Position numbers and translations under genes: made by a program
In this document: positions 32,001 to 44,670 of the stretch, in pieces
Layout of the letters: each line of letters begins with the position of its first letter
Numbering within the stretch: position 1 is the first letter of the stretch
The notes under the pieces: generated by a model
What the model saw: only the letters and a program-made list of their open reading frames with translations
The model's database searches: none
Told to the model about the DNA's origin: nothing
From: Sabellastarte sp. h YS-2021
Lineage: Eukaryota; Annelida; Polychaeta; Sabellida; Sabellidae
Assembly: GCA_964017235.1 (NCBI GenBank)
Contig: OZ024936.1
Span: 32,014,040 to 32,078,039 of the forward strand
Length of the DNA: 64,000 nt
Reading direction: 5' to 3'

Positions 32001-33187
32001 TCTGTGTATGAAATTCCGCTTTCTTCCTTGATTCTCTGAATATCCTTCTCCTCTTTCCATTTTGGACATGTTTTATCATTAGAGGCATGATTTCCTTGGC
32101 AGTTAATACATTTGGCTTCATGCATACATCGTTGAGTCTGTATGATCTTCTTTCCCACATTTATTGCAAACTTCATTTTTTCTGCAGTTGAATTTAGGAT
32201 GACCAAACTTTTGACACTTATAGCATCTGATGGAATTTGGGATAAATTGGGAAACAGTCACTCTGTATTAACCCACCCTGATGTATTTTGGCTAGGTCTG
32301 GCTTTGGAAGGTCAATATAAATGTCCCTGTTGGTTTCTTTTGTCCATCCCTAAAACCAATATCCTGTCCAGCTTTAAGACACCTTCATCTTTTAGTCCTT
32401 CTAATATTTCCTCATCAGAATAGTCTTTTACGTAATGACCCATTTCTTTGTGTTCAGGCGGTAGTGTGGTGATACAGTGATGGGAACGACATTGTCCATA
32501 GTCAAGTTCAGTTTGGTTATTCTCAGTAGTTTGCTGCTTTGAGTTTCCTTGTCAACTTCAATCAAGATGTTTGTGCGGAATTCGAGTTCGTAATCATGAA
32601 TTCAGGCAAAGTTCGATCCTTTTTCTATCAGTCATTTGGGAATTTTGTGAAGCCATAATGTTATAGTGGTTATTTGTTGCCAGTGCTCTCCACCCACCCT
32701 TCAAGCCCAACAAGGGGATATCATAATAGTGTAGAGCTGAGCCCTGCACACTGATATCAGAGATACATTAGCAATATACTCAAACAACACAAAAGTGAAC
32801 CTTGATTGACCTGTTAAGCAGCCGCCTTCTAGATACTCCAAACAAAAGCACAAACCAAACACCAGCAGAATACAACAATCAAGAACAACAGTATAAACCT
32901 TTAGAATCAACAAGCCATCATTAATTTGGAGCACTAGGGCTTGGCACTACCAGCCAATTGATTAAGCCAGGCATCTTAACCTTCTTCCTAAGTGAAATTG
33001 AGGCCAAAGATGTGTATTGCCTCCCCAATGCTGCAACCAAGTATTGGCTCAACAGCCAACCTCTCTTCCACTGACACGGATTGCAACCCACGGCAAACAG
33101 ACTGCCCCAAATTAGTCGGCTCTTATGACATGCAGGAAGATACGTTGGGCCTATTCTACTTCCCCAGACCCACAGGGGGATTTAAAT
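29040..33187 (-). mobile_element. Nimb/I-like non-LTR retrotransposon (LINE), 3' incomplete
   Basis: On the minus strand: a 5' leader (33187-32650) with GTGGGTCTGGGGAAGTAGAA, a type I know from mollusc LINEs; ORF1 (about 32640-31625) with CCHC zinc knuckles (CYKCQKFGHPKFNC, then CINCQGNHASNDKTC); an endonuclease (GDLNAHSDLWG near 31220, SDHFPI near 31010); and reverse transcriptase (NYRPISLPYC near 30120, GVPQGSIL near 29760, FVDDF near 29660). ORF1 and ORF2 have several frameshifts and stops, for example within the zinc knuckles. No RNase H follows; after about 29560 only an AT-rich tail remains, so the 3' end is truncated or replaced. It lies inside an inverted-repeat pair. Confidence 0.85.
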
Positions 33188-33745
33188 CTCTGAAGTGATA
33201 AGTCAAATGTAACATTTTTGCCAAAATAAACCCATAAACTGATTGCAGGGTTTTCAGCAATGAGGCAAAGAAAACAATGTGTTTAATATTTCTACAAATA
33301 TTTTTAAAATGATACCTGACACAATTATAAAGAGATAACATCTGAGCTATCAAAATGAAAGCAAATAAACTACTGGATGTGTTATAAAGGTTTGAAGTGA
33401 AAAAGACAGCAAAATTAGACCCATTAACTGATAATTACTCCTCCCAAACAACACTTCATTTTCTTCATACTGTTGAAGTATTCATTCAGTGTTTACCTTT
33501 TTTATAAAATAGACCCATAAACTGATTCAAAGGTTTCAGTCAATTAGAGACAGAAAAAGTAATACATTAATATTTGCATATAAATTAGGGGGTTAATTTT
33601 TTACAGAATATTGAAGGGATAACACAATTATTATTTTAGGTATTTACATTGAAAATTTTCAAAATACTCTGTATTATTGAGGTTCAAAGTCAAAAATTCA
33701 CCAAAGACCCATAAACTTATTAAGGCTTCTGCTGCTTTAAAGTTC
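33188..33745 (-). repeat. Right arm of a long inverted-repeat pair, two or more units
   Basis: In complement it repeats a unit beginning ATCAGTTTATGGGTCT near 33740, 33540 and 33440, and again near 33240. The outermost unit matches the left arm at 27680-28010. The inner edge directly abuts the 5' end of the LINE. Confidence 0.7.
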
Positions 33746-34821
33746 ACCCTGAAGATAAGGCCATAGAGATTTTTGTTGTAGGTTTGCCAAAAACATCCCA
33801 GGTAACTATTATGTTATATAGTGACTGGGCCATAACTTGATGCAAATTATATACATAAATAACACCGATGACCTCAACATCATTCAAAAGAAACCAACCT
33901 GGAAAAAATGTAAAATACATTTTTAAAATGTTGAAATGAAAAATAAACTTAAGAAAAAAGAAAATATCTATGGCAAAATATTTGTTTTCTTCAAAATATC
34001 TTTCTTTAACTACTTGAGTGAAATTATCAGTGTAGCAAATTTTAAAAGTTCAAATTTTTCTCTGGTTTTGTGTAACTTTTGTTTGATTATCTGTCACAAA
34101 TTGTATCTGGCCAATATATAAGGAAAATAAGATTAGTGTAGTGCGAGATAATGACTCCCGAGATTTCTGACTAGGGAGTCAGTATATTACAAGGTGGATT
34201 TGACATATTCTGACCCCCCACCCTGGGAACCAGGAAGATTATGACTCCCCCTTAGTCCTCCCACTTCCCACTAAATTGAGAGCCATTAAAGCACATGTTG
34301 GTGGGGTTTTGTACTCATGTGCTAAATAATAATTTACTTATTATTACATTTATATTTTAATAATGAATACTACAATCAATGTTGATATTAAATATCCAAT
34401 CAAATATACGAAAAGCAGATAACATAATTTTTGGTTTGGTGAATGGACTGTTCATATCTTATATTTACTGGTGTATATTTGTATAATGTGATACTTATTG
34501 TGGTTCTTATCGTTTACCTTTGTGTTTTTTTCTGTAAATAAAATTTTCAAAAAAGTATAAAAAACATATTTTTTGTTGATCTTACTTTGGATAATTAGTG
34601 TTATGAATGTATAAGTAAGTGCCAATAAACCTAGAAATTAATTTTTAAATTCATCGGTGTCTTTTACTATGAATATGTCTTACAGCTAATTGGTTGTTCT
34701 GTATTTTAGGTAAATATTGACATATCTACTTATTTTTCAGACAAAAATGCTCTATAATAAATATAACCTTGAAAATACCAAAACGTAATACCATCGTCTT
34801 ATCAATTCAGACATTATTAAT
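33746..34821. other. Non-coding AT-rich stretch before the Ngaro fossil
   Basis: I see no gene or clear repeat. A CCCCCACCCTGGGAACC / GACTCCCCCTTAGTCCTCCC patch at about 34215-34270 stands out as GC-rich. Confidence 0.5.
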
Positions 34822-35017
34822 GACATGACCTCGTGAGGGGGCTGTCGTGGCAGTTAGTGTACCTTAATGTTATTTTAGGCACTCTGTGCATATCCTTGGC
34901 TACAACCACCCAATGTTTGGCTTATATTGTCCAATCACCAATACCTCACGCTCCATTGATTTCAATTCTAGAACCCTATTTTACTTTGTCATTGAAGGAT
35001 ACACACGTTTAAAATTA
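34822..35017 (+). repeat. Ngaro split repeat A1
   Basis: From GACATGACCTCGTGAGG to GATACACACGTTTAAAATTA. It matches A2 at 40121-40323 nearly throughout, apart from a short insertion in A2. Confidence 0.9.
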
Positions 35018-38000
35018 AATGTAGCGATTGATACTGATTTATTTTATGTACTAACAAAATTTACTTGGCGTTTGTTTGTGCGTGAAAGAATTTTTACTTT
35101 GTGCTTTTAGTCTTTTTGTGTACAATTTGCCGTCAAACAACAGTAAAAAGACTCCTATTACTCCAGCAAGGAAACGGGTCACTGCTTCAGCACGAGCTAG
35201 GACTTCTAGGAGGTAAGGTAAATGCAATATAGACTTGAATGGTTCTTACTTACATTCCAAAGCTTCCGACCAGTCATTTAGTACTTTCGCTGCTGACAGT
35301 GTCAATAACAATGTCACACAGCCAAGTGACAAAAATGAGGAAATTTTGGCATATCTTAGACAAATTGAGGAGTCTAACCAGTCCCTAGCAAAACAGGTAG
35401 ACAGTCTGGAGGAGCAGAAATCGCTTGCTGGTACTCCCCAGCGATCCAGAAGCCATACACAAGTAACTGAAACGGATCTGGCTTCACATGGCTTCCCACT
35501 TCAACAAGACAGGAGAATTTTGCACTCTACAAGGTCACAAGACATGTAAGTAGATTCTTCTTTAAATCCTTCCAATGGATTGCAAATACCTGGTGTTAGT
35601 ACAGAATCTCAGTCAGTACCTCAAGTCTCCACACAGGCAACTGGCGTCACTTCAACCAAATTTCTTCATCACACAGATGATAGATCCAAGGATTCGGTGC
35701 TTCCAAATTTAGATGTTTTGCGACATAACCCGACAGTGGCACAATCTGTCTCTCGTGTTTTGGCTTCCTATGACGAACAGGCATGTCAAGATGTGTTTGA
35801 AGGTAAGACTTAACTTCCTAAGCGTTCAGGTCGTTACAATTCCACAGACACAATCTCACCACCCTATACGACGACCTCACTTTATCTGAATGGGCAGTGG
35901 GACAACTCACAAATGTGTATCTTATGAAAGATTCGCACACATCGAAACAGGCCTTACTCCAAGTCATCTTATCACTCAAGGATTCAACTTTGTTACCATG
36001 GCCAGCAGTTAAAACAGCTTGGGCGCACTCTATGCATGAGGTTGAACAAGGAATGTTAGGGTGGGACAACTCCACACAATGGTCGTTGAATAGGCTGTTT
36101 CATATAGCCATGGCAAACAGCCAAGTCGTCATGAATTCATCAGTTTCAAAAAAAGTTTGTAAATATTATAATGAGGGATCTTGTTCCCACGAAAGTCACC
36201 ACTCCAATTACAAGCATTCATGTTCTTTTTGTGCCAGACATGGAAGGCAGTTACAGCATCCAGAATTCAAGTGCAATTTTAAACAGAAGCAACAAGACAG
36301 AGTGTCTACTAAATAGGAGGACTTGAAGCCACCTGGACGTCAGTTATATGGACACAATATTAAATTTCAATTTAGTGAGGGGGGACTATTTGTTTATGAA
36401 GAGGAAACTGCTAGTATAGGGCAACAACAGCAACATATTAATACAAATATTGATGCACAGAACAACAGAAATAGTTCAAATTATAAAAGTGTTAATGAAC
36501 CTTTCAATTTATCTGACAATAACTATATTTCATGATATTGATTGTGTATATACTAACCATGATACTGTACATATTACTAGCACAAATCAACCTACAAAAA
36601 TGCAGCAAGCCAGTAGGGTGACTAGGCTTCAGCTTGATTCTTCCCAAGCCAGAATACATAAAGTAGATTTTCTGGACTGTTATAACAGTAATCCTCTCGA
36701 ACCAAGATGTTTGGTTTACATTCACCCTTCTCAGAAGTCTCAAGTCAGAGGTTTCTTCTATATGTATCTTATTTCACCACACCAGGGCACCCTGGCTTGC
36801 TGCACCTATGTACCTGAAGGTTATTTGACAAGTTACATGTCCAGATATATGTATATTCAGCTCGATTTGCCAGTGACATATTTTACATATAGTTGCCAAG
36901 ACATGGAAAATGCTAAGGTAACTTATGAAAATTTCAGGCAAGATGAATTTGTGTGGGCCACATGTGGCTGCTCTGTAGAAAATTATTTGACAGACATTAT
37001 CGATCAATTAATCTGGCATCAGGACAATTTAACGCTAGCTAAAACTGAATCTAAGGTACTAAAGACTGACAGTCAAGTACTCACTGTAGCAGAGCATAAC
37101 TGTGTGGTAAACAACCACCAGGACCTGCAGTTTGACACCTTGGAACACCTGGCCATTCACAGCGAACTTGATATCACTGTTGCTGGCAAACGTACTGTTA
37201 ATTGTGATATAGTCATTCCACATAAGACCAGAGGATTTCTGAATCATGAAACAAAAAAATTTAAGTTCATTGGTCCTGACAGACAACCTGTAAAGATACA
37301 AACCATCGATCAGTGCATTAACTTAGCCCAGATTATCAGGGCCACGGGTAAGCCCAATTATGTTTCAGCTAGAATTCCTTTAGTTTCTGGGCTTAACATT
37401 GATGCATGGGAATTTCATGTATCATGATCCATTTGTATTGCAATACCTCAGGTTTGGCTTTCCTTTATCACTCACCCACCCTGATTATCTCTCTAACACT
37501 TCTGTCGTTAATCACTATTCTGCCACCGCCTACCCTTCAACTATCAATGATTACATTGCTAAAGAACTTGAGCATGGGCCCTTTTAGGTCCTACCCCTAC
37601 TGTGTCCTGTCAAGATTTTTATTGTTCCCCCCTGCTGTCAAGACTAAAGGACGGTGACAAAAGGTGGGTAATCTTAAATTTATCTCACCCTAAGGGTGGT
37701 TTACTGAATGACAATGTGGATAGGGCCAAATTTGATGGCAGGCAATTTACCTTACGCTTTCCAGTAATTGATGATATTGTTGAAGAGATTCTCAAGAATC
37801 CGGAGGATACTCTTATTTTTAAAATTGATGTGGCCCGCGCCTTTCGAAATGCACTCAAATTTGGCATTTCTTGGGCTAATAACTTCTATCTGGATCTAGA
37901 GATCACTTTTGGGTGGATCCATGGCAGTTCAGCTTTTCAGATGGTTGCCGACGTCATTACCCATGTCATGGCCAAACATAATTGCAAATGTGGGCCTACA

Positions 38001-39918
38001 TTAATGATTTCATAGGGGTTTCACATAAAAGCGTCACACACCGTCATTTTGGCATTTTGGAAGATCTATTGACAGATTTAGGCCTTCCCATCAACAAGGA
38101 CAAGAGAACCCCCGATTTCAAAATCCTTACATGTTTTGGCATACAGATTGATGTTAATTTCGGCACTTTATCTATTGACCCCCCAAAATTACAAAGTATT
38201 TACAATGAGGTGTTGCAGATATCCAACAAGGAGTTCCTCAGTAGGAAGGCATACCAGAGCTTACTGGATAAACTCCTTTACATACATAAATGTGTCCCCC
38301 CCTCTCAAATTTTTATAAACAGAATTTTGGAATTATTTAGGGAAAATTATGATAAGAGGGAAAATCCATTTGACTGTTGAATTCTTTCAGGACATAGATT
38401 GGTTTAAGTCCTTCCTGCCTACTTTTAACGGGGTTACTTTTTTTCTCAAACAAAAGGTAATTTCGGGTACCCTCCACCTTGACGCATGTTTGACAGGCTT
38501 GGGTGGTATTTGGACAAACAGGGTATATTCCACATCAGTTCACCCTATTCCCAACTTTAACCTTACTATAGTTCACTTAGAAATGTTCAATATTCTTATT
38601 GCCCTTCGTCTTCGGGGCAAATCCTGGCAACACTCAATTGTGAATATACTTTGTGATAACATGGCTGTTGTCCAGGTGGTTGCCACTGGTAAGACTAAGG
38701 ATAGGCTTTTAGCAGCATGCTTACGTAATGTATGGCCCATTACAGCAAACTTTGATATAGACCTTAATATTAGTCACATTAAAGGTTCAGACAATGAAAT
38801 AGCAGATCTTCTGTCCAGGCTTTATTCTGACAAGGCTGTGGACAGAAACCTATATAATTGGATTTCACAAAATTACATTTGGGACAAAGTTTCCATCCAA
38901 TATTTTAACCTTGACCTTTCTGTCTGAGGTTCGAACCAAGGGGCTTCAGCCTTGCTATCTTCAGCATGGGAGAGGCTCAACTCAGCTTACAGACCTTCAA
39001 CCACCAGTGCACATCTTAGACATTTCAGAACATTTTTAGCATTTTTAATTTTTATGAACTTAACTATCACAGTGAATGTCCAGAATTTACTGGCTTTCTT
39101 GGAATACCTCCATTCGAATGGACTATCACCAAAAGTCATTCAGACTTATCTGTCCTCAATTTCGAACTTAGCCAAACTATATGGCTTGGATCACTCAGCT
39201 ACTTCCAGTCATCTCATTTCTAGGTTCATGCGAAGTATTTCCATAAACTCCAAATTCCTACCAACTGTAAGGGGCATCTTTGACATAAAGACCTTACATG
39301 GCATTTCAATGGCTTGTGATGTCTTATCTGACCCTCTTTTGTTTAGATCCATCTTTTTAACTGCTTTCTATGGCTTCCTGCGTATGTCAAATATAGCACC
39401 CCATAGCTTAAAACAGTTTAATCATTCAGTCCATTTGTTGAGACAAGACCTCATTTTTGGTCCTCCCGGGGGCCCATTTAATATTAAAATGGACTAAAAC
39501 CATGCAGGATGAGAAAGCTTGCCATGTCATTCAACTTTCGGAAATTAATAATTATTTCCTATGTCCTATTAGAGCCCTTAAGGCTCTTCTGGCTTCCAGA
39601 ATACTTCCACCAACAGCTCCTCTGTTTGCCAACTTATTCTACCCTAACAACCAGGTCATAGACACCCATATCAGGGATGCGTTGAAAACAGTTTTAAACC
39701 ATAGGAACATCTCCACCACTGGTCATGGTTTTCACACCTTTAGGCGTTCTGGTGCTACTTTTGCATTTGACAACAATGTTCCTTTACAAAATATTATGTC
39801 CCATGGTTTATGGAGAAGCTCTGCAGTCTGGACATATTTACAAAATGCATCCCAGGCTGCATCCATCATTCCTACCACCTTTGCCACCTCTATTCCCTCT
39901 TCTTTCTGAATAGGGCTT

Positions 39919-40120
39919 GGTGGTTTTAAAATTTTATCCATCCTTTTAAAATTTTAAACTTTGAACATACTTCAACTAACATGTAAATAAAATTCCTCAA
40001 ACAAAATTCACTTTGCACCAGAGCGTCTACCAATACTTCAACTTGACCTTGGTTTAACCTTTTGACCTGTCAGGTCATTTCAGCTTTGACCCTACTCTCA
40101 ACCTTGCACTAACTGTTAAC
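39919..40120 (+). repeat. Ngaro split repeat B1
   Basis: From GGTGGTTTTAAAATTTTATC to GCACTAACTGTTAAC. It matches B2 at 40845-41043 and directly precedes A2. Confidence 0.9.
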
Positions 40121-40323
40121 GACATGACCCCGTGAGGTGACTGTTGTGGCAGTTGCTGTACCTTAATGTTATTTTAGGCACTCTGTGCATGTCCTTGGCT
40201 ACAACCACCCAATGTTTGGCTTATATTGTCCAATCACCAATACCTCACGCTCCATTGATTTCAATTCTAGAACCCTATTTTACTTTGAACTTTGTCATTG
40301 AAGGATACACACGTTTGAAATTA
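40121..40323 (+). repeat. Ngaro split repeat A2
   Basis: From GACATGACCCCGTGAGG to CACACGTTTGAAATTA. It abuts B1. About 520 bases of sequence not repeated elsewhere in the window separate it from B2. Confidence 0.9.
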
Positions 40324-40844
40324 CCCACCAACCCTACCTCTTGCACAAGATTGAACCTGAGCACCACTGAATACACCAGATAATCCTGGCACCCTGAATA
40401 GATTTCCTCATTAGCTCTGACCCTGCTCTTTGTCCCAGGAACAGGAGTTCTCCTCGGATTGATATAGGCTAATGTTGTATCGAGATAGGCTGACTTAGGT
40501 TTCCCTCTCAACTATGACAAATGCCCTACCATATTAGGCTAGGTATTCAACTCACAGATCTGGACCTCTTGTCATTATCCTGTGGCAAGGGAGGTCTCTC
40601 CGGATTGATGTGGATCTGTGGTTTATTTAGGGATAGGCAGGACCCGGCTGACCCTGCCCCCCCCCTTCATGAATTGACATCTCTACTTAGACAAAGCTTA
40701 TTGACCTTGGTGGACAATATCAGGCTAAGAATAACCTCCTTATGACACTTGTGTGAGACTATTATAACAGTCTCATGTTTACTCATACTTATGTAAGTCT
40801 GTGATATTCTGTTGTATGATGCGAGTCCTGTACTGTTTTATGAA

Positions 40845-41043
40845 GGTGGTTTTAAAATTTTATCCATCCTTTTAAAATTGTAAACTTTGTACATACTTCA
40901 ACTAACATGTAAATAAAATTCCTTAAACAAAATTCACTTTGCACCAGAGCATATACCAATACTTCAACTTGGCCTTGGTTTAACCTTTTGACCTGTCAGG
41001 TCATTTCAGCTTTGACCCTACTCTCAACCTTGTGCTAACTGTT
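40845..41043 (+). repeat. Ngaro split repeat B2
   Basis: From GGTGGTTTTAAAATTTTATC to GTGCTAACTGTTGTT. It marks the right end of the element. Confidence 0.9.
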
Positions 41044-44000
41044 GTTCAACTTTACTTGTGATAAAAAAATAATAAAAAGTACAACAATATCTGTTATTTT
41101 GATTTTAAGTGTTTTTATATATTATGCAGAAATTGAGATTATACAAGTTACAACTTGTACAAAATCTAAACTTGTACATAACATATACACATTTTTTATG
41201 TTCTTGCATTGTGCTACCATAATCTGTTTGATTTTATCAGTAAGTGCTTGTAATGCATGGAAAAATTATAACCTTACTTCAGTTATATATTATACCACAT
41301 AATCTGCAGAAACAAAAATCTGAACATAGCAGTTACTTTCCAATAGCCACTGTGAAAAACTGGGTCAAAGGTCAAAGGACAAGTAAGGTCATTAGATTAA
41401 TGAATGAAATAAATCAAGTCGTTTGAGATTTTTATTATACAGTGTTATTTAAAAGAAGTAAAGATATTTAAAAGTTTGAAACTCAGGTAAAAATTTTAAA
41501 ATCACCAAGCCCTAAATTATTACATCACCTTGTATCTTTTCATCACCTTTTACAAGAAAATAAGGTGCTGTACTGTGTTTAGATATGTTATGTACAAGTT
41601 AAAATTGTACAAATTTCAACTTGCAGAAAGAAAACCCTACCTACACATATTTCTGTTTCCTATGCTCTTGTGTTTTATAAGATGTGGTACTGTAATCTTT
41701 GTGTTTTATCATACAATTCGTGTAGTATATAAAAAAATTATTACTTCATAAAAATATTATTGAATTATTCTTTATCTCACAAGGAAATCAAATGCTAGTG
41801 TTAATTCTTTATTTTGCAATTTCATTTACTGTCTAGAAGATGGACAAAACTGTTTTCAATGTTTAAAAAAATAACTATAACAAACATTCAATCCCTTTCT
41901 CTTACCTTTTACAGAGTATCCTACCTGTATGCCAAAATACTTATTAAAAATATACTCACACAAGCAAGAGAAATACACATATCCATCATTTCCGGGTTTT
42001 TTTAAATAAGTAAAATTACACTAAGATTTAATTTTGAAGTTTTCTTCTAAACTTTTTGTCAAATACTACTAAGAATTCAGAGCCAATGCATCAATTGTGT
42101 TCTAGTAATACTTTCAACCAACGAGTTCTTTCAGTGCTTTAATTGCAGTGGCTTTGAGAAGTCCTTTTACTTAGTCACATGTGATTTATGAACAGCCAGC
42201 ATGGCCCAGTAGAGAAAAGCCAACCATTAATAGAACTTTCATTACATATTTTATTGGTTATTGAACTCAACTCTTGTATTTCAGCCAAAAATTGACCAAC
42301 AAAGGATTCATTTATGTCAAACATGACAATATAGTGTCCATTATATTTTTGTGTCAATATGATGAGCATTGAAGCAATTATACGTCACACAAATTTTCTG
42401 ATTTGAAATATATCGCCAGGCCAAAATTGATGCCTTGTTTAAATAAATGCCTGAAACAGAAAATATTGATTTCAATTTTGGTTCCTTGGCTAATATTGAT
42501 CAAACCTGATGACATTGAATTTTATCTCAAGTATTAAGTTTTTATTTCCTGTTGGAACTATTTTGGACCCCAAACTAGTTGCCTATTCATAAAAAGTTGA
42601 GATCAAATTTAGTCTAGGAAAATTTGACCTATTTATTTGTCACAGAATATAATCCAAATTTTACTCTCAAAAGCACCTTACTTTGAAACAATATTCTACA
42701 CTTTTCTGACAGCATTGCAACAGAGAATTAGATTATCTGGCATACAAATGAAAAACAAAAATACAAAAGATTAGAAATACTTTATTTTAAAAGACAGTAC
42801 AAATTTGCTTGTTAATTTTAACACACAACTATTGCTTTCTAACATTTAAAGAATTTTGTACGGTTTCTTGATAAAGACATGAGACCGGTTTCAGCTTAAG
42901 TTTCAGTTAACAATCTGTAAGTACAAAGTTTAGGTTTAAAATCTCAGACTATTTCTTGCAGCATACACAGGATATCTTTGTGAATTATTTCAGAAAAATG
43001 CTTTGATCAAATAAACGCCTGGAGTTTGTTCTTTGTACACAATCAATTGACATCCGATTCTTAGTAATGTCCCTTTTCACCATAGATTGACTTTTAGGGA
43101 TTTTTTTTCTATTCAACTTAAAACATATCTGCATATCAGAAGCAGAGAGTGGCAAAATATATTTGCTGTGACATTGTTGGACTTGTTCAGGTTCTGAGCA
43201 CTGCAGACATAACTTTAAAAGCTTGTTCTGTTATTTGAAATGATGAATCAGTTCTTGTTCCAATACCGTAACAACTGTTAAAAGAAAAACTATAGTCTAC
43301 ACCAACCAACTTTGTTTATTGGATAGGACCATCATTAATGTGTTGTTTTTTTTGTGAATGACAGGAATTTAACTGTAGACAGTTTGACAGGATTTTTTTT
43401 TACATTTAAGCAAATCAAATCTAATTACGCCTTTGTTAATTCAATTAGGGGTTATAATTTTTATTGCCCATATCAACTATAATTGACAAAGTGGAATTTC
43501 TATTAACTTCACATTATCATTTGTAAGGTGACACTATTGTGTGATTTAACTGTATTTTGTTCAGACTACAAATTCATTTGTTTCAATAGATCAACAATTT
43601 GACTTTTCAATATTCCTACATCTGCTGCATCCTATTTGCACAAACACAAACAGTTATATATCTAAGTACAAGCAATGTAAGATTAATTGGTTGGAATGCC
43701 TGTTTCACACTTTTCTGTGTTGTTGTCTCTGATTTTTATTCCAGAGCAAAGTATGCACTATACAATACAAGAAGATCCAAAGATGAAACAACACTACAGT
43801 TTGAAACTCATTTGTTACATATTTGCTATTTGCACTGATGATAATATGATATGGTATAATATGAAAAGGTTTTTATTTAGATGATTTCTCGAAATTTTGT
43901 CAGATTGGTAGATGCCGTTAGCATACAATGGAATACCTCATGAAAATCTGATGAAAAGCTTAGCAGATGCAATGGCAGCATTTAGATTACAGTCATGTAA

Positions 44001-44194
44001 TTACTGGCACTTACAGTGGCTCTAAAATCTATATATAAAATTGTCACTTTTAACTTACCATCTGATAATGTTCTATTTTTATCTGAGGAATATTTGTACA
44101 ACCACTATGCATTTAACTATCTCTGGAAAATTGGATTACTTTAAGAAAGTGCATTAAAAACTTAAGAGCATTGATGAATCTGAAAAGCAAGGTA

Positions 44195-44265
44195 CACTGA
44201 TCTTTCTATGTTGCAGCACCCCACTATTGGAATAGCCTGTCAGATGATGTATGTATCATTTAAGC
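44195..44265 (+). mobile_element. Relic of a LINE C-terminus
   Basis: The stretch reads SFYVAAPHYWNSLSDDV, a pattern typical of the C-terminal end of CR1/RTE-like LINE proteins (xxVAAPxxWNSLP). Nothing else of the element was recognised nearby. Confidence 0.5.
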
Positions 44266-44646
44266 ATGGCAGAATCCATTCTAACAAAATTACTACTGCC
44301 AGCCACATCTTTGTTTCCAACTCTGTCATGAGTCTGTCTTCATGGCCAAAGTCAAGCCTTCTGAACAGCCAAGGTCTGACCCAGTATCTTCTGGCCCTTG
44401 GTTGATCCCTTTTCTGCCTTTCAAAAATGATTCTGGGATCAATCCTCGCTGCTCTGCATTTCTCTGAACTTGAAATTATTGCTCATTAAAGATCAATCTG
44501 TCAATCTGATTTGCCATTTTTGAAATTAAATGCAGTGTATACTGTTGAAAAGAATAAAGAATAATAATGCATGAATAATAATGCATAATGCATAAATAGA
44601 AATCTGGATTTGAATGAAACTATCTACATGACACTGTAGCTGGAGT

Positions 44647-44670
44647 GGGGGGGGGGGGGGGGGGGGGGGG
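44647..44670. repeat. Poly-G tract (24 G)
   Basis: A pure G run on the plus strand in the A/B intergenic region. Confidence 0.95.

Larger units (their letters stand above)
34822..41043 (+). mobile_element. Ngaro-type tyrosine-recombinase retroelement with split direct repeats (fossil)
   Basis: The layout is A1 (34822-35017), coding region, B1 (39919-40120), A2 (40121-40323), B2 (40845-41043), the split direct repeat plan of Ngaro/PAT elements. Parts in order: gag-like region with a Cys/His cluster (about 35230-36320), reverse transcriptase (about 37590-38360), RNase H (about 38360-38890) and tyrosine recombinase with an HTFRRSG motif (about 38950-39910). A methyltransferase was not seen, fitting Ngaro rather than DIRS1. 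It is broken, with roughly six to ten breaks. By eye A1/A2 and B1/B2 differ at about 4% of positions, suggesting a moderately recent copy. Confidence 0.85.

Noticed and set aside
36450-37427. A 325-codon plus-strand open frame that could be a host gene
   Set aside because: It lies between the gag-like and reverse transcriptase parts of the Ngaro-type element and within its terminal repeats, so it is part of the fossil.
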